The notes under the pieces are model-generated. The model saw only the letters and a list, made by a program, of their open reading frames with translations, ran no database searches and was not told the DNA's origin. Shown in pieces: positions 17,345-25,610 of a stretch of DNA of 64,000 nt; position 1 is the stretch's first letter, and each line of letters begins with the position of its first letter. A program made the translations under genes and the position numbers. The stretch comes from Flavobacterium pallidum (lineage in GTDB: Bacteria; Bacteroidota; Bacteroidia; Flavobacteriales; Flavobacteriaceae), in contig NZ_CP029187.1 in NCBI RefSeq assembly GCF_003097535.1, positions 1,860,001 to 1,924,000 of the forward strand. The letters are read 5' to 3'.

Positions 17345-19435
17345 TTATAATTTCACAAATTTGTGTGTGTATTGGTTTCCGTTAACATCCAGTAATTTAA
17401 TGATATAAGTTCCTGAAGAAAGCGTGTTCACAGGAACCGTGTTGTTTACAGATTCTTTTTTAAAGATTAATTTTCCGGTCATGTCAAAAACCTCTGCCTT
17501 AATGATGGCGGCATCAGACTTCGATTTGATGTTGATAATGTCATTTACCGGATTTGGATAAATTACAAAAGCATCGCCTTGGGCTTCTGTAACTGCAAGT
17601 GGGAATGCACCTTCATTAACTGTAACCATGCTATCGATAGCAGGGTTTTCAATCACGTCTATGGTGCCGTTTGGCCATGTGATGACTAGTTTTTCAATTG
17701 ATGTAGCGCCTCCAATTCCGAAATGGGCATTCAAAGAACTCATGAATTCAAATCCTTCACCACTCCTGATGTCCCTCATCTGCTTGCCCCATGCTCCATA
17801 AATTTCAACCCTTGCCCCGATTCCGTTGCTGTTGCTTTGCGTGCCTTTAAGTGCCACCTTGATCCAGTGGTTGCCATTAGGTACTGCAAACCGGATGGTA
17901 TTTTCATTTAAGATATCAAGGAAACCGTCATTGTTAAGGTCACCAATAGATCCCATATTCAACGCGCCATACGTAGCAGGTACGAAAGTCATATTGCCTT
18001 GGTTAAACATGATCCTGCCACCAGCACTGAGCACATCAATCCAGCCGTTGTTGTCAAAGTCGTAAGCTACATAATCCCTGTTGTTGGTACCGTCCGTATC
18101 CCAACCGGATCCGGCAGTAATGTTTGTAAAAGGTTCTTCAACACTGTTTGATTTGTCAAGATCATTCCTGAAAAATTTGTGGCCTACGCCACCGTTCGAC
18201 CCGATCAGGATATCCATATCACCATCATTGTCGAAATCAGCAATGGCTGAAGACCAGGATTGTATCGGAGTCACATTGATTCCGGCCAATGCAGAAACAT
18301 CGGTAAATACGCCATTCCCATCGTTCCTGTGCAATTCACATGGAGGTCCTGAGCACTTGGAAATGAACATATCCACATCGCCATCATTGTCGTAATCTGT
18401 CCAAAGCGAGGCATAGTTTCCGCCAGTTGTTGTAAGTCCGAGGCTGTAAGCACCCGGTGTCGTGCCTGACTGATAGTAAGTCATTTCGCCATTTCCGTCA
18501 TTAATGTAATATACGTTGCGGTTTACGTCGTGACAGGAAAAGGCATCCAGGTTTCCGTCGTTGTTGATGTCTACGAAATTGGTCCTTTGGCAGAAGATAT
18601 ACTGTCCCGGGGTGACATTGGTGTAGGCCGTGCCGGTCTCGTTCGACTTCCAGAACGTAAGTCCGTAGCCACTTCCCAATAACAAGTCATTATATCCATC
18701 CTTGTTATAATCGCCTGCTGCAATACTCCAATCTGCCAGATAGCCAGTTCCGGGAATGTTGAACGTAGTGTTGGAAAAGGTATGGTCAGCAAGCTGATAA
18801 TGTACTTTAAGCGTTTGCGAGCTCACATTTACCAAATCATCTAGGTGATCCCCATTCATGTCCACCACACAGTTGTTGTAAATGCTGTTTCCTGTAGGGA
18901 TGGTTGGGATGGTTTGTGAAATGTATGAAACAGGTACAATTACCGGAGGGCCTTCCAAAAGCTGAAAATCAAATCCGTTTGGACTCCATCTGTTGTCCCA
19001 GGCAATATAATAGGTAACCCCGGCCTGGACATCAAACGATTTTTTAGAAAGATAACTATTGTTTGGCGCGACGTTACAGGGGATGATACCTGAATCATCA
19101 TCTTCCACATAACAGGTAAGGGCACTGCAATCGCCTGTGTAGACAACGAAACCAGTGTCCCCGCAAATATTCTGTTCAAAATCAGAACTCACGGTCAGTG
19201 TATAATTTGCCGCAGGAGTATAGGAATACCATTCCGCTGCTCCCGCAGTCGTGCAAACTGAAGCTATATTTGTACCATTGATGGCATCGATGGTGTACAT
19301 GCCTGCCGTAATAGGCAATGCGGTTTGGCAGCTGTTTTGGGCTAGTGCCAGGCCGGAACTCATCATCGCAGCCATGGTGAGGATTTTAGTAAAGAAGGCA
19401 GGCTTCTTTTTATTCAGGTAATTTTTTAAATACAT
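17345..19435 (-). CDS. secreted FG-GAP/ASPIC protein, single N-terminal repeat, T9SS type A
   Basis: 696 residues, start ATG 19435, signal peptide ending LALAQ. One copy of the 131-residue N-terminal domain (CQTALPITAG ... YYIAWDNRWSPNGFDF), then FG-GAP/VCBS blades with DMNGDHLDD and DYDNDGDVD loops, the ASPIC/UnbV domain (ARVEIYGAWGKQMRDIRSGEGFEF) and a T9SS type A C-terminal domain (YPNPVNDIINIKS). This is the minimal form of the three-gene family and the one nearest the presumed operon promoter. It lies 32 bp downstream of the di-haem cytochrome gene, probably on the same transcript. Function unknown. Confidence 0.88.
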   Translation of the reverse strand: MYLKNYLNKKKPAFFTKILTMAAMMSSGLALAQNSCQTALPITAGMYTIDAINGTNIASVCTTAGAAEWYSYTPAANYTLTVSSDFEQNICGDTGFVVYTGDCSALTCYVEDDDSGIIPCNVAPNNSYLSKKSFDVQAGVTYYIAWDNRWSPNGFDFQLLEGPPVIVPVSYISQTIPTIPTGNSIYNNCVVDMNGDHLDDLVNVSSQTLKVHYQLADHTFSNTTFNIPGTGYLADWSIAAGDYNKDGYNDLLLGSGYGLTFWKSNETGTAYTNVTPGQYIFCQRTNFVDINNDGNLDAFSCHDVNRNVYYINDGNGEMTYYQSGTTPGAYSLGLTTTGGNYASLWTDYDNDGDVDMFISKCSGPPCELHRNDGNGVFTDVSALAGINVTPIQSWSSAIADFDNDGDMDILIGSNGGVGHKFFRNDLDKSNSVEEPFTNITAGSGWDTDGTNNRDYVAYDFDNNGWIDVLSAGGRIMFNQGNMTFVPATYGALNMGSIGDLNNDGFLDILNENTIRFAVPNGNHWIKVALKGTQSNSNGIGARVEIYGAWGKQMRDIRSGEGFEFMSSLNAHFGIGGATSIEKLVITWPNGTIDVIENPAIDSMVTVNEGAFPLAVTEAQGDAFVIYPNPVNDIINIKSKSDAAIIKAEVFDMTGKLIFKKESVNNTVPVNTLSSGTYIIKLLDVNGNQYTHKFVKL

Positions 19436-19467
19436 CTTAATTTAGTTTATGGTGTTTGGTAAGTTCA

Positions 19468-20634
19468 TTAGTCGCAACGCTCGAGCGAATTGATCCAGTC
19501 GCGCATCAGGGCGATACCCTCATCATGAAGGATGGTCCTTCCGTGAAGCGGCATACGGTAAGTTTCATCAGTCGTGTTGATCCTGTAGTAAAGCATTGAT
19601 TTTTCCGGCCTTCCGCCATTTACAATCTTGTTTAATGAAGGCGGGAAACTCTGCATATCCTGAGTATCGACGCAAACGCCCATATTGGCAAGGTTGTTTT
19701 TGGTTTCAGAAAATGCAAAACGCATCGGGCGGTAATCACAGTGGCGGTCCACGCCGTGGCAATGCGCACAGTTGATATCGACATATGACCTGGCCCTTAA
19801 TTCAATAGGCTGTGACGTGTCACTATAATCGATTGTAGTGTTTTCAGCAGTAGGAAAGGTGAAGTTGCTGTCGAGATATCCTTTTTCAATCCATTTGGTC
19901 AGCTGGTTTTTCGTCTCAGTGCCATAATTGTAATTGTTGTTCAGGTTTTGCGGCTTGATCCCGATAGGAATGTAAGTCGTTACATCGTTAATATCCCTTG
20001 ATTTATGGCAAATCACACATTGGGATTCGTTTGGGATCCGGTAATGGGAAGATTTTGTAACGTTATTTTCATCTTTCCATTCCACGTCAACAAAACTACC
20101 TAAAAGATCGAATGTCGCTTCCGTCTGTTCGGCATTCCATTTGTAATCGGCAAATATCCATCCGTCGCTTTTGCGGATCATCAGGCGCGTTTCAATAATT
20201 CGCCTACCGCCTACGTTAGCAATGTTCTGTACATTGTCATAGTAAAAGTTCTTGATCAGCACAGCGCCTACAGGAAGCTCTAAAACTGTACCGTCACTGT
20301 TAAAAGTGGCTTTGGTATTTTTCGGCATCCATACAAAACGTTTTTTGTGGGCATAATCTGAAAATAAGGAACTCGATGGTGCATAAGGCAAAACATCCAG
20401 GGAAGGGGTAAGGTCCTTCAAAGCGGCAATCACTTCGCCTTCACCATCAAAAAAGTGGTACTTTGAAAGGGAATCATAAGGAACTTTAGTAAGGTCTACA
20501 GATACCGGCGAAACAACCGGCTCCGGAATTGGTTCTATATATTCATCATCTTCTTTGGAACAACTAATGAATGTTACGGCAAGGACCGCAGAAAATAAGA
20601 ATAACCAGGATAAAAGTTTGTAGTTCTGTCTCAT
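19468..20634 (-). CDS. SO2930/HNE_0200-family di-haem c-type cytochrome lipoprotein
   Basis: 388 residues. Lipoprotein signal with lipobox FISC (near Cys25) followed by an acidic Pro-rich linker. Two CXXCH haem-c motifs are present: CVICH (about residue 212) and CAHCH (about 290), plus late MPLHGR. The overall layout (SKYHFFDGEGE...PYAPSSSLFSDYAHKKRFVWMP near the N-terminus, YPIG.VLIKNFYYD) matches the family I know as TIGR03806 (HNE_0200/SO2930 family). Likely periplasm- or surface-facing and redox-active; substrate unknown. It heads the transcript that continues into the ASPIC proteins, with a -7 element 19 nt upstream. Confidence 0.82.
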   Translation of the reverse strand: MRQNYKLLSWLFLFSAVLAVTFISCSKEDDEYIEPIPEPVVSPVSVDLTKVPYDSLSKYHFFDGEGEVIAALKDLTPSLDVLPYAPSSSLFSDYAHKKRFVWMPKNTKATFNSDGTVLELPVGAVLIKNFYYDNVQNIANVGGRRIIETRLMIRKSDGWIFADYKWNAEQTEATFDLLGSFVDVEWKDENNVTKSSHYRIPNESQCVICHKSRDINDVTTYIPIGIKPQNLNNNYNYGTETKNQLTKWIEKGYLDSNFTFPTAENTTIDYSDTSQPIELRARSYVDINCAHCHGVDRHCDYRPMRFAFSETKNNLANMGVCVDTQDMQSFPPSLNKIVNGGRPEKSMLYYRINTTDETYRMPLHGRTILHDEGIALMRDWINSLERCD

Positions 20635-20653
20635 AGGTTTTTAAAATGCTGAC

Positions 20654-20661
20654 CAAAAATA
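20654..20661 (-). promoter_or_regulatory. -7 element TATTTTTG of the cytochrome/ASPIC unit
   Basis: Exact TAnnTTTG on the minus strand, 19 nt before the ATG at 20634. The 150-bp spacer to the thioesterase gene is otherwise AT-rich with nothing else recognised. Confidence 0.55.
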
Positions 20662-20785
20662 ATAAATTTATGTTAAGGTTATGCTAATAAAATTGATTTA
20701 AATGCAAGCTTGTTGAAAAATTTTTAATATAATTGAATTTTTCACATTTGTATATAATTAACCGTTTATATAACAATCAAGTCGG

Positions 20786-21334
20786 TTAAAACCCTACCTT
20801 GATATTGAATTTTTTTAAATTTTCTAAAGATGCTGATGATTTATAGCCAAATATTTCTTCATGGCTGTCGCGTTCCTTCTTTTGGGAAATCTGTTTAATG
20901 CAGCGGTAAAAGCGGCGCACTTCCTCAAAATCCCTCAGCAATAATCCCGGTACTGAAGCATTTTTCCCGTTCTCATCTTTCGCGACCATGGTAAAATATG
21001 ATGAATTGCAATGTTTGGTGATGCCTGTACGGATATTTTCAGCATCGACGCGTATGCCTATGATCATCGAACTTTTTCCGGTATAATTCACGCTGGCTTT
21101 CATCATCACCAATTCGCCAATTTCAATCGGGTTTAAGAAATCGACCGTGTCCACAGAGGCTGTGACACAGTAATATCCTGAAAATTTTGACGCACAGGCG
21201 AATGCGATCTGATCCATTAACGATAAAATATAACCACCATGGATTTTTCCGCTGAAATTGGAATGCGATGGCAGCATCAGTTCGGAAATCGTGACGTATG
21301 AGTCTGATACGGGTTTAAATGTGTGTTTCGTCAT
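20786..21334 (-). CDS. acyl-CoA thioesterase (hotdog fold)
   Basis: 182 residues. Hydrolyses acyl-CoA to free acid and CoA in the cytosol. The hotdog signature is clear: MLPSHSNFSGKIHGGYILSLMDQIAFACASKFSG (active-site Asn/His/Asp region with the HGG turn), then VTASVDTVDFLNPIEIGELV and the SMIIGIRVDAEN strand, as in the YciA/BACH group. The C-terminal 45 residues are basic and less conserved. Its start overlaps the end of rmuC by 20 bp, so translation is probably coupled. Chain-length preference cannot be read. Confidence 0.9.
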   Translation of the reverse strand: MTKHTFKPVSDSYVTISELMLPSHSNFSGKIHGGYILSLMDQIAFACASKFSGYYCVTASVDTVDFLNPIEIGELVMMKASVNYTGKSSMIIGIRVDAENIRTGITKHCNSSYFTMVAKDENGKNASVPGLLLRDFEEVRRFYRCIKQISQKKERDSHEEIFGYKSSASLENLKKFNIKVGF

Positions 21335-22691
21335 GGTCGTTTTCTTCGGTTTCAGCGCGCTTCAGGATGTTTTCCGGAAGCGCTTTTTTGGCTTTGGCGC
21401 CCATTTTTTTGAGTTTTTCCACACTGTTGATGAGGTTTCCTTTACCGTCAAAAAGTTTGTTCATCGCGCCCTGGTATTCCGTTTTGGCTTCGTCCATCTT
21501 TTTTCCGATTTTGACCAGATCGGTTACGAATCCTTCGAATTTATCATATAAAGCCCCTGCCTGCCTTGCAATTTCCAACGCATTTTCCTGCTGTTTCTGG
21601 TTCGTCCACATGCTGTCGATCGTGCGTAACGTTGCGAGCAGGGTGGAAGGGGTTACGATCACGATATTTTTCTCGAAGGCACGGTTGTATAACGTCGTGT
21701 CTTCGTTTAGTGCCAATGCAAATGCGGATTCAATCGGGATGAAAAGCAGCACGAAATCCGGGCTTTCCATTTGGTATAGATCGTGGTAATTTTTTTCGCC
21801 CAATTGCTCTACGTGGCGCTTGATGGATAAGACGTGTTCCCTTAAATAACCAGATTTAAGCGTGTCGTCTTCGGCGTTGATGAAACGTTCGTAGGCCGTG
21901 AGGGTGACTTTAGAATCGACAACCATTTTCTTGCCGTCGGGCAGGTTGATGACCACGTCCGGAAATACGCGGCTGCCGTCTTCGTTGCTGTGGCTCTGCT
22001 GTACGAAATATTCCCGGCCTTTTTCCAGACCGGATTTTTCGAGCACGCGTTCCAAAATGAGTTCACCCCAGTTGCCCTGCATCTTGCTGTCTCCTTTGAG
22101 GGCTTTGGTGAGGTTCAGGGTTTCCTTGCTCATTTGTTCGTTCATTTCCCTGAGCCCCAATATTTGCTGGCGTAAAGCGGCGTGGTAATCGATACTTTCC
22201 TTATGGGTGTCCTCGACTTTCTTCTCGAAAAGGTGGATTTTTTCATGCAACGGCGACAGGATATTTTTGAGGTTTTCCTTATTCTGCTCCGTGAATTTTA
22301 CCGATTTTTCTTCCAATATCTTATTGGCGAGGTTTTCGAATTCCCTGGTGAATTTTTCCTGGAGTTTTTCAACTTCTGCTTTTTGTTCGGAATGGCGTTC
22401 GAGCAGGTTGTCGAAATCGGTTTCCTTTTTCGAAAGCTGTATGGCGTAGGCTTCTTTTTCTGTGCGGATGTTTTCGCGTTCCTGAATCAATGCCTGCAAT
22501 TGTTTTTCGGCCGCCGCTTTTTCGTTTTTCAGCTGTGTGTCAAGGTAAGTGTATTGCGTATTGAGCGCGATGATTTTTTCTTCCAGGCTCGTTTTATCCG
22601 ACTGGAACCTTGCGGAAAATAACAGTTTTCCGATGAAAACCCCGATGGCGAGCGCGATGATAAAGACGACAATGATTGTGGTAGTTTCCAT
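21315..22691 (-). CDS. rmuC: DNA recombination protein RmuC
   Basis: 458 residues. One N-terminal membrane helix (about 5-22), a long coiled coil (about 30-190, Glu/Lys/Gln-rich), and the conserved RmuC nuclease-like core: GNWGELILERVLEKSGL, FPDVVINLPDGKKMVVDSKVTLTAYERF, ESPDFVLLFIPIESAFALAL and VTPSTLLATLRTI. The D..(V)DSK element is the PD-(D/E)XK-like part. RmuC restrains DNA inversion and rearrangement at repeats, in E. coli studies. This is notable in a window full of long repeat genes, though no link is shown. Overlaps the thioesterase gene downstream by 20 bp. Confidence 0.94.
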   Translation of the reverse strand: METTTIIVVFIIALAIGVFIGKLLFSARFQSDKTSLEEKIIALNTQYTYLDTQLKNEKAAAEKQLQALIQERENIRTEKEAYAIQLSKKETDFDNLLERHSEQKAEVEKLQEKFTREFENLANKILEEKSVKFTEQNKENLKNILSPLHEKIHLFEKKVEDTHKESIDYHAALRQQILGLREMNEQMSKETLNLTKALKGDSKMQGNWGELILERVLEKSGLEKGREYFVQQSHSNEDGSRVFPDVVINLPDGKKMVVDSKVTLTAYERFINAEDDTLKSGYLREHVLSIKRHVEQLGEKNYHDLYQMESPDFVLLFIPIESAFALALNEDTTLYNRAFEKNIVIVTPSTLLATLRTIDSMWTNQKQQENALEIARQAGALYDKFEGFVTDLVKIGKKMDEAKTEYQGAMNKLFDGKGNLINSVEKLKKMGAKAKKALPENILKRAETEENDHDETHI

Positions 22692-22790
22692 TTTGTGTGG
22701 CGTTTTGTGGGAAGTAAAAATATGGAAACAAATTAAATTTGGGTCTAAATGTTATTTGATTTGTTGACAAATTTTATTCAGACTGGAAAC

Positions 22791-22870
22791 CCTAGCCCCG
22801 ATGGAAGCGGCATCCTTTTTCCTGCTTCTTTAGCAGGGAAAAGATATAGTGGACAGCGGGAAGCAGCTCC
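22791..22870. repeat. intergenic palindromic repeat element, copy 1
   Basis: Contains AGCGGCATCCTTTT (22806-22819), a hairpin CTTTTTCCTGC / GCAGGGAAAAG, and AAAAGATATAGTGGACAGC (22839-22857). The same flanks with a different loop occur at 59429-59515. I read it as a dispersed flavobacterial intergenic element; whether it is an RNA or a mobile REP-like unit is open. Confidence 0.65.
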
Positions 22871-22878
22871 TGAAAACA

Positions 22879-22915
22879 TAAAAAAGGTTCCGCAAACCAT
22901 GACGGATGCGGAACC
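22879..22915 (-). terminator. terminator of the small membrane-protein gene
   Basis: On the minus strand a 9-bp stem GGTTCCGCA / TGCGGAACC with 12-nt loop is followed by TTTTTT; it lies 24 bp past the stop at 22940. Confidence 0.85.
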
Positions 22916-22939
22916 TGCAGTATAAAGAGAATAGATAGC

Positions 22940-23209
22940 CTAGTGGATGCTGAGCTGCTTGTCGAATTCCTTGTTGGGAATGCGTTTGCTCGAATAGCTG
23001 TTGTAGATCAATGTCCTTACTTTCCTGCGCTGGCGAAGGATCATCGGGAGATTGATCATCACCCCTACGATGCAGATGAGCATCAGGATGACGAGCAGGC
23101 TCATATATATAAGGTAATTCAGCTCGGTGGTTTGCCGCAAATCAGTTACGAAAAAATAACCCGAGGCAACAAATACAACAACAGACATCATTAAGGATAA
23201 GGTTTTCAT
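22940..23209 (-). CDS. small two-helix membrane protein, unknown function
   Basis: 89 residues with two hydrophobic helices (about 4-22 and 32-57) and a basic cytoplasmic tail (RQRRKVRTLIYNSYSSKR). No enzymatic motifs. Monocistronic: its own terminator follows, and upstream is about 280 bp without another gene. Topology by positive-inside is N-in/C-in or a signal-anchor plus one helix. Family not recognised. Confidence 0.65.
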   Translation of the reverse strand: MKTLSLMMSVVVFVASGYFFVTDLRQTTELNYLIYMSLLVILMLICIVGVMINLPMILRQRRKVRTLIYNSYSSKRIPNKEFDKQLSIH

Positions 23210-23486
23210 AACAGTTGATTTTATGGTTTTAAACTTTTTACTAAATTACTTCTTAGGTCAGCGTGGTGGCTTACAGTATTTTATGATTATCTTATAATTT
23301 AACAGTACCTTAAGATTTATGATATAATCTGTCCTACTTTAACCAACTTGGATTTGAGAATATATTTTATTGGGAAAGGAATTTTATCGGATAAAAATTT
23401 TGACCTTTTTGAAAAACAGGTATTTATACGCTAAAATGTTTAGGTGAGTTGATTTATTTTTGGCTCACAAACCAATACTTTAAAGC
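23210..23486. other. AT-rich intergenic region without a recognised gene
   Basis: No credible coding frame or RNA gene seen. The right end carries a -7 element (23455-23462) for the 45-residue protein; the left end should hold the promoter of the minus-strand membrane protein, but no TAnnTTTG match was found for it. Confidence 0.6.
23455..23462 (+). promoter_or_regulatory. -7 element TATTTTTG before the 45-residue protein gene
   Basis: Exact TAnnTTTG, 24 nt before the ATG at 23487. Confidence 0.5.
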
Positions 23487-23624
23487 ATGTATAATGATGA
23501 AACACCCCGTGTAGCAGCAGGCAAAGGCAAAATGGCTTTTATCAGGAAAGCGGGTTTTTATGCGTTGATCGCGACCCTGATCGTTTATTATGTATTGGCG
23601 ATTAATGTGATTTTTATGTCATAA
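23487..23624 (+). CDS. 45-residue single-pass membrane protein
   Basis: ATG at 23487, stop TAA at 23622-23624. The protein begins MYNDETPRVAAGKGKMAFIRK and then has one hydrophobic helix (about residues 22-43, AGFYALIATLIVYYVLAINV) with a basic flank, so N-in topology is expected. Support for being real: a -7 element 24 nt upstream, a strong intrinsic terminator 43 nt downstream (23667-23694), and no competing frame. Such short one-helix proteins often modulate membrane complexes, but nothing here says which. It lies just upstream of the tail-collar triplet but is separated by the terminator. Confidence 0.65.
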   Translation: MYNDETPRVAAGKGKMAFIRKAGFYALIATLIVYYVLAINVIFMS

Positions 23625-23666
23625 ATAGTTGAGTTTATAATTATAAATAGTTGTTGATTAGCATTT

Positions 23667-23694
23667 AAAACCTCCGCTTCAGGAGGTTTTTTTT
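23667..23694 (+). terminator. intrinsic terminator after the 45-residue protein gene
   Basis: AAAACCTCC / GGAGGTTTT stem, 6-nt loop, run of eight T. Confidence 0.85.
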
Positions 23695-23714
23695 GTGTTA
23701 AAAACGATGAGCTA

Positions 23715-23729
23715 CGTATTTTTACCTGA
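23715..23729 (-). promoter_or_regulatory. candidate operator, site A (AGGTA-AAAA-TACGT)
   Basis: Minus-strand reading TCAGGTAAAAATACG is identical over 15 bases to site C upstream of the SIR2 gene. It lies 47 bp upstream of the -7 element of the tail-collar operon. Proposed LuxR-type regulator site; inference. Confidence 0.45.
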
Positions 23730-23776
23730 TTTCAAAAAGGGGGAGAATTGCGCTGTGGGGTGTGGAATATGAATCC

Positions 23777-23784
23777 TAGTTTTG
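23777..23784 (+). promoter_or_regulatory. -7 element TAGTTTTG of the tail-collar operon
   Basis: Exact TAnnTTTG, 30 nt before the ATG at 23815. Confidence 0.55.
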
Positions 23785-23814
23785 GAATATTATTAACCAA
23801 TTAAACTATTATTC

Positions 23815-24363
23815 ATGCAACCTTACTTAGGACAAATTATGCTGTTTGCCGGAAACTTTATACCGGTTGGATATCTTCCTTGTGATGGCTCATTACAGTC
23901 TATTGCTGAAAATGATGCGCTTTACAATCTGTTGGGAACAACGTATGGCGGAGATGGGATGACGACTTTTGGAATGCCTGACCTCAGGGGAAGGGCTCCG
24001 CAACATTTTGGAACCGGACCGGGCCTTAAATCTTACACACTTGGACAAATGAGCGGATCTGAAACTGTTACCCTGACCACCGCACAGATGCCAGCGCACA
24101 ATCATGTGCTTACTGCTACAGTGGCGCCAGCTTGTAATAACGGCGACGAAGAAAGTTCAGATAATCCTGTTGGGAATTATTTGAGAAGGTTTCCGGGCAC
24201 CAATACTTATTCTGCAAACATGAATGGCCAAACCGGGCAATCTGACCCGTTTACCATTCCGATGATGCCCCAGGGCGGATCACAGCCAATGGATATTTGC
24301 CAGCCATCACTCGTGATGACGTTTTGCATTTGCTCATCAGGAATATATCCGTCACAAAGTTAA
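23815..24363 (+). CDS. tail-collar domain protein 1 of 3 (MdpB-like)
   Basis: 182 residues. N-terminal phage tail-collar domain with the usual landmarks: GQIMLFAGNFIPVGYLPCDGSLQ, LLGTTYGGDGMTTFGMPDLRGRAPQH and the GSETVTLTTAQMPAHNHVL strand. The C-terminal half is Cys-containing and ends in a conserved MPQGGSQPMDICQPSLVMTFCIC... closing strand. No signal peptide. The family is annotated as phage tail or microcystin-dependent protein and occurs as triplets in bacterial genomes without other phage genes, as here. First of three tandem paralogues (33- and 26-bp gaps), ending at a terminator. Role unknown; a tip or adhesive component is a guess. Confidence 0.87.
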   Translation: MQPYLGQIMLFAGNFIPVGYLPCDGSLQSIAENDALYNLLGTTYGGDGMTTFGMPDLRGRAPQHFGTGPGLKSYTLGQMSGSETVTLTTAQMPAHNHVLTATVAPACNNGDEESSDNPVGNYLRRFPGTNTYSANMNGQTGQSDPFTIPMMPQGGSQPMDICQPSLVMTFCICSSGIYPSQS

Positions 24364-24396
24364 AAACTATTAAAAATAATCTTAAAAAAAATATTT

Positions 24397-24945
24397 ATGG
24401 AGCCAATATTAGGATCATTAATGATTTTTCCTGGGAATTTTCCCCCGTACGGATGGGCCTTCTGTGATGGATCGCTTCTTCCCATATCAAGATATACAGC
24501 ATTGTTTTCCATTTTAGGGACTACTTATGGAGGTGATGGTAAAGTGACTTTTGCGCTTCCGGACCTCAGGGGGCGTGTACCTGTTAACGCTGGTACCGGA
24601 AATGGCCTGTCACCACGCGATTTAGGAGAATCATACGGGATGCAGACCATGACGATGCTTCCTGCAAATATGCCGATGCATACGCATGTTACGACCGGTA
24701 CTGCCGGGATTGGGGCAAACACAGCTGTGGATGAGACTTCCGATACTCCGGTGAACAATTTCTTGTGTAGTAATGCCAACCCTATTTATGCAGGGGGTTC
24801 AAACGGTGTAATGGGTAACTCTACCGTAACGCCGGGACAATATACAACAGCAACCGGGCAAGGAATACCTTTCACCACTTCACAACCTTTGCTTGGGCTT
24901 AACTATTGTATCGCAATGCAAGGTGTATTCCCTCAAAGACAATAA
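24397..24945 (+). CDS. tail-collar domain protein 2 of 3 (MdpB-like)
   Basis: 182 residues, same architecture as its neighbours: GSLMIFPGNFPPYGWAFCDGSLLP, ILGTTYGGDGKVTFALPDLRGRVPVN, then MQTMTMLPANMPMHTHV and the terminal TSQPLLGLNYCIAMQGVFPQRQ. The last strand (LNYCIA.GVFP) is shared with copy 3, so copies 2 and 3 are closer to each other than to copy 1. No signal peptide and no phage structural gene nearby. Middle gene of the operon; regulated, by inference, from the promoter at 23777. Confidence 0.87.
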   Translation: MEPILGSLMIFPGNFPPYGWAFCDGSLLPISRYTALFSILGTTYGGDGKVTFALPDLRGRVPVNAGTGNGLSPRDLGESYGMQTMTMLPANMPMHTHVTTGTAGIGANTAVDETSDTPVNNFLCSNANPIYAGGSNGVMGNSTVTPGQYTTATGQGIPFTTSQPLLGLNYCIAMQGVFPQRQ

Positions 24946-24971
24946 ATCAGTTAATTTAAAAAATAGAAAAT

Positions 24972-25538
24972 ATGGATCAATATTTAGGACAAATCATATT
25001 ATGGGCAGGTAATTTTGCCCCGAAAGGCTGGTTATTCTGTAACGGTCAGCTTTTGCCGATCAATCAGAATCAGGCGCTCTTTTCAATATTGGGGACTACT
25101 TACGGCGGCGACGGAGTTACTAATTTTCAGTTACCGGACCTGCGCGGCAGGATTCCGGTCCATGCAAATAACGGCACTGCCGGCCCCGGACTTGCACCTG
25201 TTACACTGGGAGAAGTGTATGGTAAAGAAACTGTCACCCTGACGATTGCAAACCTGGCACAACACCTCCATATCCCAACTCCAGGTAGCACTGTTACCGT
25301 TGGGATGAAAGCGCAAAGCGGTGATGATGCCGATACCACGGATCCTGTTGGCAATTACCCACACGGGACACCACAAACCAGTACATATGCAGCATCTGCC
25401 AATGCTGTGATGGGTACTGTAAATGCTACAGTGAACGTACAGACATCAGGTGCGAATGAGCCTATGCCGATACTCGGGCCGACATTAGCACTGAACTATT
25501 GTATTGCACTAAATGGTATTTATCCTTCAAGGAATTAA
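24972..25538 (+). CDS. tail-collar domain protein 3 of 3 (MdpB-like)
   Basis: 188 residues: GQIILWAGNFAPKGWLFCNGQLLP, ILGTTYGGDGVTNFQLPDLRGRIPVH, then KETVTLTIANLAQHLHIP, a variable region and terminal LGPTLALNYCIALNGIYPSRN. Six residues longer than the other two, with the difference in the variable region. Last gene of the triplet; an intrinsic terminator follows at 25559. As with the others, the collar fold is confident but the function is not known. Confidence 0.87.
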   Translation: MDQYLGQIILWAGNFAPKGWLFCNGQLLPINQNQALFSILGTTYGGDGVTNFQLPDLRGRIPVHANNGTAGPGLAPVTLGEVYGKETVTLTIANLAQHLHIPTPGSTVTVGMKAQSGDDADTTDPVGNYPHGTPQTSTYAASANAVMGTVNATVNVQTSGANEPMPILGPTLALNYCIALNGIYPSRN

Positions 25539-25558
25539 GATTAATAAATTACTGAAAG

Positions 25559-25588
25559 AAAAATCCCTAAAGCAATGCAGGGATTTTT
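25559..25588 (+). terminator. intrinsic terminator of the tail-collar operon
   Basis: AAAAATCCCT / AGGGATTTTT perfect 10-bp stem with 10-nt loop. Confidence 0.85.
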
Positions 25589-25610
25589 CTGTTTATAAAA
25601 AACTGATTTT

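Noticed and set aside
23815..25538. Prophage remnant
   Set aside because: Only collar-type genes are present; no integrase, terminase, capsid, sheath or attachment repeats were seen.
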